Shown here piece by piece: positions 47,927-60,096 of a stretch of 64,000 nt of DNA; within the stretch, counting starts at the first letter, position 1; every line of letters starts with the position of its first letter. The position numbers and the translations under genes are program-made. Origin of the DNA: Melastoma dodecandrum (taxonomy: Eukaryota; Streptophyta; Magnoliopsida; Myrtales; Melastomataceae); contig JARUPY010000085.1 of assembly GCA_029817715.1 (NCBI GenBank), forward strand, positions 1,550,001 through 1,614,000, written 5' to 3'. The notes under the pieces are model-generated. The model ran no database searches, was not told where the DNA came from, and worked only from the letters and a program-made list of their open reading frames with translations.

Positions 47927-49720
47927 TTCGTCTTCCTTCAGTCCTTGTGAAGCTACCTCCCTCCCTTCGACTTGATCGGAATCGGAATATTTTTCTAGAG
48001 AGTTTAGTTAATGGCGTAGGCGATTTGATCTTCTTGCTCTTTAAATCCTCTTTGATCGATTAACTCGCGCTTGCATCAAGAAAGTGTTAAACTTAACATT
48101 TTAGTTCAATCGGTAAGATTTTCTACACATTTTAGATATTTCATCGAGAACGGCCCCGGCTGGCATCCCCAAAAGCAAATATCAAGGGAAATGGACGCTG
48201 CGGATCCTTTTTTTGTTAAGAGTTTGTTTCCTGGGTGGAAGAGTTTTATGCGACATCGTAATTTCTCCGAAAGCGGCAAATCATACCACTTTCGCCTACT
48301 ACCTTTCATATATCACACACGCTCACACTCGAACGACACTCGCAAGGAACAATGACATGCTCACAGTGGATACATGAAACACAAGGATTTTCAACAGAGA
48401 CACAATATACGGGATTATTAATCACTCGTTGAATTTATTTGGGACATTTCCCCTTTAAGTGATTTATATGAATCACTCATGTATTACTCAACTCAATCTT
48501 ACAATGATTTGTCCATACCCCTATAAATAGCGGAGGTATGAACATGGTGGCACTGTTTGAGATTCTGCCCATGAAATGGATGGCTTCCTTTCCAAGTTCC
48601 TTTGATGGCGTGAGATACTTCTACTAAGATCATGGAGGGATTAATCATGGTCAACAAAGCTCTGTCCACCGTGATTGGAATGAGGGCAATGTGTTCGAGC
48701 ATGGATGACCAGTTTACTGCTCCGAATCAGAGTACTTCAGTTGATATGGCAGAAGAAGAAAGCGGCGATGGAGACGAGGACGATAAGCTAGCTAGTCAAA
48801 CCAAACCTTAAGACTAAAGCCCATAGGTCCTAACACGACACACGCTACCAAAAAAAGGTCGCGAAGGTACGCGTTTCATGCCAACTCGTGTTCAAAATAT
48901 GTATATTTCTTTTCTTGCGGGTGAAGGTGGCAGGCAATTCGTTGTATGCTGCGTACATTTCTGGTCGATGCTATCGCGTGGCATAGCGCTTAAGAGGAAT
49001 GCATCGGTCGAGGTTTGGTGATATTCTAGTCCTCCTCCGTAATGGCGTCTTTCCCCTTCACTGTTAACAGGATTAACGCCTGGGAACAAGTCCTAATCCA
49101 GATGGCCCTGCCAATTGGTGAACAGATTAAAAAAAAAAAATGCACTGTCAACTTACTTACCCGTGATTGATTGGTAGGTGACTGGTGCTCTCTCCGGCTC
49201 GTCGTCTTGATACAGCACTATCACTCATACGGGAGTGTCATCGACGATTGGAGCAGCGGCAGCGGCAGCCCTTCCGAGTTGCCAAGTGATGTAGTCTGGT
49301 CAACGACTTCGGAAGGCTACATCTAACTAGAAGACGAAGGAAGGGTGCTTCCGAAGAAGACCCTTTCAATCTCTCCCCCCCCAACTGAATGCCGGCTTTC
49401 CATGTTTTATCCGCTGACAACTTCCCCCTCCCATCTGGTGCAGATCTGGTACTGATAAAAATTAATTAAAATTGGTCTCAATCAAGAATTGATCGCATCA
49501 ATGCGTTTTGTTCGGGTACAAATCATTAAAAAAGAGCAGTCACAGGATCACATTAACGCGTTTTTTTTTTACTCGTCGGCCATTTGGCATCCAGAAACTT
49601 CACACCCTGATATGACATCGTAACTTCTTATGTGAACAGTCAAGACATAAGAAAGAACCATCTTTCTTCATTCCATTCGTTCATTCATTCCGGCCTGAGT
49701 GATCGCTTCCTTCGATCGGA
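47927..49720. other. Intergenic between the retrotransposon and the receptor kinase
   Basis: No recognised gene. A short acidic-ended open frame occurs around 48650-48810 on the plus strand (ending MAEEESGDGDEDDKLASQ) without family resemblance. The rest is AT-rich non-coding DNA. Confidence 0.4.
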
Positions 49721-51740
49721 ATGGTTAAACTGATCCGTATGAGGGTTCTATCACTGTTATCGCTTCTCGTGTTGTTCATCCCGGTCGCCATATCTGTGGA
49801 TGATAATGCCAAGAGTTCCATGCTCCTGTTCATGCAGAGGCTCTCTCCGGGGATTGTCCGCCATGCTGGGGATAACTGGGGCTGGAACTCGTCCTCCGAT
49901 CCTTGCACCGGGAATTGGAAGGGCGTGTCCTGTGATTCGACTCTGCAGTTCGTCCAGAAGATTGTTCTTGAAGGCCTGAACTTCTCTGGCAGTTTGGATG
50001 CGGATTCGCTCTGCATTGTCAGGTCCCTCGGTGTTCTCAGCCTGAAGGGCAACAACCTGACAGGAGGGGTGCCTGGAACGATCTCCAATTGCAAGCACCT
50101 CACACATTTGTACTTGAGCAGCAACAATCTGTCGGGGCAGCTCCCCGATGGGCTTTCGGAGTTGGGGAACCTGAAAAGGCTCGATGTATCGAACAACGAT
50201 TTCTCTGGCATTCTGCCGAACGTCGCTCGCATATCAGGACTTGTTACCTTCCTTGCCCAGAACAATCGACTGTCTGGAGCACTACTGGCATTCGACTTCG
50301 CCAACTTTCAGCAGTTCAATGTTTCTAACAACAATTTTATAGGTCCAGTTCCTGATGATAAGGGCCTGTTCGGAGCCGACAGTTTTGGTGGTAATCCGGG
50401 TTTGTGTGGTAATCCATTGCCAAATCCATGCCCTTCACCATCTCAACACAAATCGAAGAAATGGTCGGTATCGAGATTTGATGCTTACTTTGGATACATG
50501 ATCATTGGATTGTTAGTCACTGCATTCGCTGTATACAAAATCTCTAGCAAATTAAGGCAAAAAAAGGAAAGGAACAGTACTCCGAAACGGAAAGTTCGGA
50601 ATGAAGATATTACAACCACCAGCAGCAGTGGTCCAAATGCTTATTCGAGCACTCACAAGAACACTGAGAACATATCTGAATTCTCGATCACGTCTGCAGA
50701 GAGTGGGGCGTCATCTCTTGTTGTGCTTACAAGTCCGGCAGCAAAGGATCTGAAATTCGAGGATCTGCTTCGAGCCCCAGCCGAATTGCTCGGCAGAGGA
50801 AAGCATGGGACACTCTACAAAGTTATTCTGAACAGTGGATCGATATTCGTTGTAAAGAGGATCAAGGACTGGCGAATCTCCCCTGAAGAATTCGATCACA
50901 GGATGAAGAAGGTAGACCAAGCAAAGCATCCAAACGTACTGCCACCAATTGCGTTTTATTGCTCAAAGCAAGAGAAGCTACTTGTCTACCTTTACCAGCG
51001 GAACGGCAGCCTGTTCAGTCTACTGCACGGTAAGCTCTTCCTGGTCATGTGTAAGGTCTGAAACTGGTTTCGGTTCATTTAGCTTTCAAAAATGTAAAAC
51101 TGTCGCTGCTGTTTCCCCCGTAGGAAGGAGAGGCAGAGAGGCGGTCGACTGGGCCAGCCGCCTAACCATAGCTGCCACCATCTCCGACGGCCTTGCCTTC
51201 ATGCACTCGAAGCTCAGGGAGGATGGGATTCCCCACGGCAACATCAAGTCTACGAACATTCTGTTCGACGAGAAGGCCGAGCCGTGTGTGAGCGAGTACG
51301 GCCTGATGTTGGCACACCGCCATGAGCATCCCAATCGATCCACAAACAAGACTCCTGAGCAGAGCGAGAGCTTGAGCGATGCAGAGGTGGTGTACGAGGC
51401 CACAGCTTCCCGTGACGGGGGGTTCAAGGATGATGTGTACAGGTTCGGGGTGGTGCTCCTCGAGCTGCTGACGGGGAAGATGGTGCAGAACAATGGGACC
51501 GACCTGGCCAAGTGGGTGAACTCTGTCGTGAGGGAGGAATGGACGGGGGAGGTGTTCGACGGAGCGCTGGTGTCTGAAGGAGCGAGCGAGGAGAGGATGG
51601 TGAACGTGCTGCAGGTGGCGCTACGTTGCATAAGCGACGTCCCAGGCGAGCGGCCGAACATGAGGGTAGTCGCAGAGATGATCAACTCCATCAAGCAGGA
51701 GGAAGAGAGATCAACCTCATCCGAGACCATTTTCCCTTAA
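49721..51740 (+). CDS. LRR receptor-like pseudokinase (probable inactive receptor kinase)
   Basis: Exons 49721-51029 and 51124-51740 join in frame to 641 residues. A signal peptide (about 1-25, RVLSLLSLLVLFIPVAIS) is followed by an LRR N-cap (NWGWNSSSDPCTGNWKGVSC) and about five LRRs (for example LTHLYLSSNNLSGQLPDGLS). A membrane helix lies near 257-273 (YMIIGLLVTAFAVYKI). The kinase-like domain begins about 345 (FEDLLRAPAELLGRGKHGTL). The ATP-anchoring lysine is kept (FVVKRIKDW). The catalytic loop reads HGNIKSTN instead of HRDxKxxN, and SEYG replaces DFG, so both catalytic aspartates are gone. This is the class annotated as probable inactive receptor kinase At2g26730-like. Such proteins signal by assembling with active kinases. 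Confidence 0.92.
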
Positions 51741-52145
51741 ATATAATTATTAATTGGACAAATTATTTCGTTTTACCGCATAAATATTAATCAGGATCGG
51801 GAATCCGCCATTTCCCAAAATTGAAGAGTTGATCAGTTTTTAAGGACATGCACATAATACACAGGAAAAGCGGGCAGTTTTGTTCAACTGCGATCAATCG
51901 AAGGTTGAAACAGATGGGGGGGAAGCAGTGACCGCCACCAGGCCCATCGCCCACTGCCTCCACTGCCCTCTCCCTCTCCCTGTCCCTTGCCTCTCGTCAC
52001 ATTGCCTTCTCCTCCCCCTTCGATGACGTCCTCCCTGTCCCTCACGACCCCCCCCCCCCTTCGACCACGGCTGCTGCCTTGTCGCGGGTTTCGTGTTCTT
52101 GACGGAGGTGGGACGGGGTCCGCTGCTGGGTTTTTCCCTATAGGA
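51741..52145. other. Intergenic between the receptor kinase and the RDR relic
   Basis: 3' UTR of the receptor gene, then pyrimidine-rich DNA with no supported coding sequence. Confidence 0.4.
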
Positions 52146-54410
52146 TTAGGGTCGAGTTCTGGGTCGTCGAGAAGAGTTCCGGCTGCTTTGAGTATAAGAT
52201 GGAGGTGAAATTTGAGGATGTGATGGAGTGCGTCGGTTGTCGTTTGGATGAGAGCGAGCGTGTCGTGTTAGTCGCAAAGGTTTGTCGGCGCTCTTTCTTC
52301 AAACCACGGTCGATGTTGCGATAGCGTGCGTGCATAATTCTGAAATCAGGGAACTACATTTGTTCTTGAGGTTATTTGCTGAGTTTTCATAGAGATTTTG
52401 CCAGTGACCGGTGCAGTTAGTCGAATTTGGGAGATCGTGGACTGTGAATATTACTCGACTGTATCTAGATGTGTATTTGCATTTGTTCCGGGGCTCAATC
52501 TTGGAGTCGGCTAAGTGTCTTACCTGTTGTTGATCAAGGATTTAGTTAGTTGTAATGAGAGTAGTAAATGGTAATTTGTCGGTACTACATGCTTTTTCCT
52601 TGTAACTAGGAGGATGCCTTTACAACTTTGTATGCCTAAGTCCGTATTAACTGATCCTAGTGCTCTTTTACATGGACATTGTTTTGGATTTGGAAGTTAT
52701 TGAAGTGGATGCTGATATGTGTGCTCCTGTGTTTCACATTGCAGTTTAAGTATGGACCGAGGATCTGCAGGAGGAATTTGGGTCCTCAGGTGGTCTCAAA
52801 GTTCCGTACAGATAGGTACCACATCTACAGAGAAGATTTTGACTTTCCATGAGTCCACACGACTGATTTCACCCCAACAATGGCAATCGGGCAGTCTAAC
52901 TGTTTAGTGTGGAAAATTGGTGGAGAGGTATATGCTTCTGACGAGTTTGGAAGTCTTCCTTTCTATTAGGAGAAAACTTTAATCTAAGTGTAGATGAAGG
53001 GTGAAATCTGTCGTGCGGACCATCTGCCACAAGCCCAAGACCATCTGTTATGAACCCTTGTCCTTTGTGAAGGCTCAGTTACATGTCCTGAAGGGAGAAA
53101 CAAAGCATGTTCCTTCGTCGTACATCAAAAGGCTGACGGATGGTATTGGCATGTTCTGCCACAGAGCCTTAATGACCCCGACAAAGATATATTGCTTAGG
53201 TCCTGAGTTGGAGACATCAAACTATGTAGTGAAGAACTTCAAAGAACATGCTTCAGATTTTCTCAGTCACTTTTGTCGAGGAAGACTGGAGTAAAATCCC
53301 CATAATGCCATTTCTACGAGCACTCGGTCTGGATTGTTCTCAAAACCATTGAGAACAGAGATATACCATCGGACTCTGAATGTTCTTCAGGATGGTACTG
53401 TGATAGGAGAGAAAAGGTTTTGGTTTCGGTTTCGGTTTCTTGCCTTCTCAGCCAGCCAACTGCAGTTTAGCTCTGTTTGGATGTTTGCTTCTAATGAAAA
53501 GGTGACAGCTGAACAGATAAGAGAATTGATAGGCTGCTTCAAAAACATCCAGAGCATTTTGATGGGCTTGGTTGATTGTGTGGTCTTCCCACAAAGGGGA
53601 GAAAGGTTTGGACTAATTTTCATGCTTTTTTTATAATGTGAATCGCCATGAGATCACAGTTTTTGTTCGAGATAAATATGCTAATTGGCCTTTATATGTT
53701 TTTGAATGCCTCATCTGAATGAATCTCTGGATGGGGGATTTGTGCTTCGTCAGTTGGGCGAGGATCTGATACTGCATGAAACCGAGCCTCCTATGGATTA
53801 TAATGGCCAGAAGACCGCATATAACGGATCAGGAAGTAAACCACGTGGTTATTTTTTGCACGACTTTGTCAAAATATTGCACTAAATGTGTTTTTCATTC
53901 GGAAATCCCCGATGTTCAGCTGTCACCTTTTCATTCTGAAATCCCCGAATTGATCATGTAATCCGCAAAGAAGCACTAAATGCTTTCTGTTTCTTGGTTT
54001 ATGAAATATTCCCTTCTTTGTGGATTACATGATCAATGACACTCTGGGAGCAATCTCAACTATGCATTTGGTTCATGCCGATCCTGATCTGGACAAAGCG
54101 AGAATTGTGTCCAGATTCTTAAAACCTAGATAGTTTCTAGACTTCATGGAGGGGACCGAGAAACCAACGGGAGTGCTCGGAAAGCTATACCGTGCGACCT
54201 GGTTTCGAACCCTTACCTCAAAACAGCAGAAACGCACAGAGAAACTGAGCGCATCGATGCTCTACTACAGGGCAGACAGCGAGGAAGAAATCCTTACGGG
54301 CAGCAACCTGCAGGAGAAGGCCTCGTACTTGCAGTGGGAGAACAGGAGGCACGGGGACATGAAGGATCATCGTACCGTGGATAGACGGTTCTACCGGGGA
54401 TGAAGTCCGA
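52146..54410 (+). pseudogene. RNA-dependent RNA polymerase (RDR1/RDR2 type) pseudogene
   Basis: Ordered fragments of a plant RDR appear on the plus strand. 52146-52279 gives EYKMEVKFEDVMECVGCRLD. A GT-AG intron follows, then 52745 onward gives YGPRICRRNLGPQ and TTDFTP. Next come TPTKIYCLGPELETSNYVVK (about 53173), LRTEIYHRTLNVLQDGTVIG (about 53343), WMFASNEKVTAEQIREL, DCVVFPQRGER, MINDTLGAIST and TGVLGKLYRATW. Lesions include TGA at 52850 where Trp is expected, TAG at 54131, several frameshifts and large deletions. The first RRM-like region and C-terminal residues are missing. At 53724-53738 the catalytic DLDGD motif is represented by SLDGG. Intact RDRs make double-stranded RNA for siRNA silencing. 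RDR1 and RDR2 could not be told apart by eye. Confidence 0.83.
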
Positions 54411-54978
54411 GAAGCAGAGCAGGAAGGCCCAAACAACAAAGAAGCAACGCATCCGAATCTTCACGAACCAATAGGCGTCGAGTTAGGCTAAATCGGGATC
54501 AATGGGGGTGATATTCCGGGAATATACTGAATGCTTAGCCCATCCATCCACGTAAACCACCCCCCCAAATTTTTTTTTTTTAATAGGTAAATACGTGCAA
54601 GCAAATGTTACTTAGAAAAAACAATTTAATCTCTATTATATTTACTTTACTTAGATGGCAGTGTGTGTGACGCAAACAACATGAAATCCAACCACTCCCA
54701 AAATTCATTGCCTACATTCCAAGCAACTTATCATTACATGACTTACAATTTTCTCAAAAAGTAAAAGAATGTCTCTTCTCTGCACAAACGAAATTTACAA
54801 ATAAAAACAACAGTAACGCTCCAAATATTTGTAGCTAAAATTAAATTTAAAAGTAAGAAAGAAAGGGAAAAGAAAAAAGGTCGCTTTCCACGCGCTTTTT
54901 TTTTTTTTTTTACGGCCCTTTAGGACGAAAAGGATACGACTAGTGACGTCACCCTGGTCAACTTCCCGGCGGCGACGG
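54411..54978. other. AT-rich intergenic DNA
   Basis: Nothing coding is seen. It holds T-runs at about 54569-54580 and 54898-54911. Confidence 0.45.
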
Positions 54979-55584
54979 TTACGCCGCTGATAACCCAGCC
55001 CCGTCCTTCCCCTTCTTACGCCCGCCCCCCTCAGTCTCCACCCCTCCGCCTCCGCCCCCGCCCCTGCCGTAAGCCACGGAGAAGCTCCTCAGCCTCCTGA
55101 ACTCATCCTCGTCGTCGAAGTTGCCGTGACACTCGTCGAAATTCAGCGAGTAATTCACCAGATCGTAGTTCAACTTCCCTCCTCCTCCTCCTCCTCCTCC
55201 CCCGACGGAGGATCCTGCGGCTGCCCCCGGGTTTCTGTTCCCTTTCCTCCTGATCCTCCTGATGAAGGTCTTCCACTTGGGACCCGCTATCAACTCCGAC
55301 CACTCCCTGATCTTCTTGATGACGCGGAGCCCCGGCGCCCACCACCTGTTGTCGTAGTGAGAGGAACCGATGCGTTCCCAGAAGGAGGAGGAGGAGGAGG
55401 AGGGCGTGGATCGGACTGCGCGGCAGTGGTTGAAGCACGGGAGGCTGAACCTGGGGCTGCAGAAGGTTTGCTCGAGGAGCGGTGTCGCGGAGGATGAGGA
55501 TCTGTCGGCGCGTTCCTCCTCGTTGTAGCTCTCGACGATGATCGGGATCGGGACATCCTTGCGCACGATCTTGGGCGCTTCCAT
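54979..55584 (-). CDS. Plant-specific protein of unknown function (At1g28190-like)
   Basis: An intronless frame of 201 residues starts at the ATG of MEAPKIVRKDVPIPIIVESY; the frame is open further upstream but loses family character. The middle carries the conserved block DNRWWAPGLRVIKKIREWSE followed by LIAGPKWKTFIRRIRRKGNR. A glycine run comes next, then KLNYDLVNYSLNFDE, another family block. A glycine-rich basic tail ends the protein. This layout recurs in small plant proteins related to Arabidopsis At1g28190 and At5g12340, reported as stress- or pathogen-responsive but without known biochemical role. The naming rests on memory of those conserved blocks. GC-rich trinucleotide repeats encode the Gly and Ser runs. 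Confidence 0.7.
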   Translation of the reverse strand: MEAPKIVRKDVPIPIIVESYNEEERADRSSSSATPLLEQTFCSPRFSLPCFNHCRAVRSTPSSSSSSFWERIGSSHYDNRWWAPGLRVIKKIREWSELIAGPKWKTFIRRIRRKGNRNPGAAAGSSVGGGGGGGGGKLNYDLVNYSLNFDECHGNFDDEDEFRRLRSFSVAYGRGGGGGGGVETEGGGRKKGKDGAGLSAA

Positions 55585-57296
55585 GGTATGGAAATCCCCC
55601 GATCTATTGTCGTTCCCCTGTTTCCTTTCCTTTTCGTGCGTGCGAGTAGTATCAATCAAGGCGCTTTTATGTATAAATCCAGCTGAGTTTTTTTTTTTTT
55701 TTTTTTTTTGCTAGGATTGCATTTTGAGAAGGTCTTTACTTCTGCCTGATATAAGTTACGACAAAAGAGGATAATTGTTTAATGCTGTTTTGTTTCTTGT
55801 GCTTCACATTCACGACTCCATTCACTCCTTTCATCAATGCAAAGCAACACCAGTGCTGTTCCGTTCCTACTCTCTCAAGGGGTCCCCCACGGCCCCACTT
55901 TTTCAATTGAAAATTCAGAGGAGGAAGGTAAATCCCACCCCTTTTCCTTCTGTGTAACCTTTTCTTTCTCATTCCCCCCCTTTTGTTCCCTTCATTGCCA
56001 TCGACAGCTTATTGATGTTGTTAGATCGCATTCCCATTGTCCTTCCCCTGTGGTCATGGTTGAATATGACTTGGCCCATGATTTTCATCTGAAGTAGCTC
56101 GTACACTATTTTGAGGGTCTGGGTTGTTGATCTTCTTATTGGTATTTAAAGGAAAAGTTAATAACTTGTGAGGGAGGAGGTTGCTTTTAGCCTTGTTGTG
56201 GGTGAGCTGAATGGTGGGGTCGTCCAGGGGAGATGAGTGCAGATAATCTGCTCCCTCCTAGTGGATGGAGTCAAGTATTTATTTATTTGGTTGTTGCGTT
56301 ATTTAGGGATTGTTGCTTGTTGGAGAGGCAGTACAAGATGGAATATTATCTGTCTCGTTATTTATTTGGTTGACGACCCTTATTTGGTTCATAGGAAGGA
56401 TCAAATGCTCCCCCTAAATATATAGGCTTGAAGTTCTGAGGTAGAACTTGGGTTTATTATATAAATATTATGTAAGACTAGTTTGAGTAGTATTTTATAT
56501 TGAAACAAATTAAAGCAGAATTTCTTTTCAGAAGATGCTTCTTCCTGTTGTGCCCAGCCCTTCTGCTAAAATTTGTCTGGAATCCGAAGGCGTCTCTGCC
56601 GACGATCTACATTTAGGGATATGTGGAAGACTACACGAGAATTGTTCAGTTACATCAGAAGGCGTATGTTCATGGTTATTTCACATTGATTATCAAGAGG
56701 GCACCTAGCTTGGTCCAGTTCGAGAGAATATTCTCCCAAGACAGATTCTCCCAGATCCTGTAAGCCTTTGAAGGTTATTCTTGGGCTTGGACTGGTGCCT
56801 TTTTGCGTCAAACAGGAATTATTGGGTAAAGCCTTGAAAGCTATCCATCCGTGAAGAGGCCGAGATGCTTGATACGGTCACGTGCCCTTATATCATTAAG
56901 ATTTCACTTATCTGCTGATTTCTTGTTCATTGCAGGTTCATTAACTAGCGATTTATTTCGTGAGAGGTTCTGATCAAGAGGTCTAGCAATCACGCTCAAC
57001 TGAGATCACTTGGACCAGTTAGCAACATGTACTTATTTTCATTCATGTCAGCTAAGCCTGCCTCACTGAAAGCAATAGGAAGTCTATAATAGTCCGATAC
57101 AAAGACTTATCAAGTCAATATAAAACATCAGCGGAATGTCATGATCTGGAAGTGGTTCTCTTCCTTGCAAATGATGGAAAGCGAAATGTGGCCATGTGAA
57201 ACTGTGTTGGAGATTATATAAAGGGGCTTCAATAGCATTGAGGCATCAGAATCCATTTTCTGCCAGAACAGACTTCACCAGAACTTACCTCTGAAT
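55585..57296. other. Gene-poor interval with one unexplained coding-like stretch
   Basis: A T-run (about 55687-55710) follows the promoter side of the minus-strand gene. At about 56569-56762 (plus) a frame with one internal TAG reads WNPKASLPTIY, then GYVEDYTRIVQLHQKAYVHG and APSLVQFERIFSQ. It looks like a relic exon but was not recognised. Confidence 0.35.
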
Positions 57297-58900
<1,604 letters not shown>

Positions 58901-60096
58901 GCAGCTTTTACCTGTCTGAGAGCGGTCGCTGCTCCACCATTCACCATCGCCATGTAATTCGCCATTGAATTGGCTGAGATTTCACTCTCATGGGATTGAA
59001 AGTATCTTAACTGGAGTTGGAATGGGGAGGAGCGAGCTTTGCAAAGTGCTTTTGGGCAAGGATATGGATTTACAGGGAGTTGGGGGGGCGACCAAACATT
59101 TTTCAAGGGGGAAAGTCTCGGGGGTCTCCACCAACAACAAGAAGATTTAATTAAATTGTTGAAGTATCCAAACCAAGCAACGAGTAGCTGTATGACAGAC
59201 AGGGCATTTAAGGAGCATTGTTTTTCTTTTGGGCCAAGTTTTTGGATTCATAATCATCCCATTAACCGGTGTTGTTGCAGTGGGGCAATGCAGATGCAGG
59301 TTCAGGAGGATCGCCACCCCCACACCAGCTGAAGAGCAGAGCCTCCCTCATCTCGTGGTATTTCAGTCTTATTTCATGAATGGAGCCGCCGACTAATTAC
59401 TCCCAAATTCATTGGGAGGGAAAGAAAGGTGAGGAGAGGATTGAAAGTTCATAGAACATTGAGTCATGTATGTTGCTTCCCTTGTTCATGTTCAACCTCA
59501 ATGCGTGTGATCTACGAAGGCTCTCGAGCCTCTTCATGATCCTAGCAGAATATATGTCAAGGAGTTTGTCAAGTGCGACTGGGAGAGGAGGTTGATCGCA
59601 AGCGTGCAAGCGAGAGACTTGGCCCCGAGGTAATGTTACTAATCGCATCCGCCTCATGTGTCACATACATATAGGTAGGTGTAGTCTCTGTGCACTGTCA
59701 AACTACAACAAGCAGGAGAATGAGAGTAATGCTCTAAAAAACTAAAGAGAAAAGAATAACAAGTGTGTATGCCACCAAGAAGTTCACCATCAATTCACCA
59801 AGTAGCTCGCTGGTGGAGTGTTCAAAGAGGCTAGTCAGAAGCAATGAAAAATGATTGATATTTTTTTATTATTATTAAAAATTGTGGTGGTGTGGTGCCC
59901 ATGCCCCGGACGTGGATAGAATCATCTTTTTCTTTATTGTATATTGTTCTGTCTGTTTGTCTGAAGGAATCTAGAGAATCCAAATCTCCTTGTGATGATT
60001 TAAGGCACGTGTAGGAAATAAATACTTCAAAGATCCATTTCACTTGAACTCGAGAGGATCTGATCCAGTCCCACACCAATACATGGATGGCTATGG
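58901..60096. other. Unassigned DNA between polyamine-synthase copy A and the solo LTR
   Basis: Open frames here (for example minus 59409-59657) match no family I recognise. No RNA gene or complete repeat was found. Confidence 0.35.

Noticed and set aside
51086..51730. 214-codon minus-strand frame over the receptor kinase exon 2
   Set aside because: It is antisense to a clearly conserved pseudokinase domain and shows no protein features of its own.
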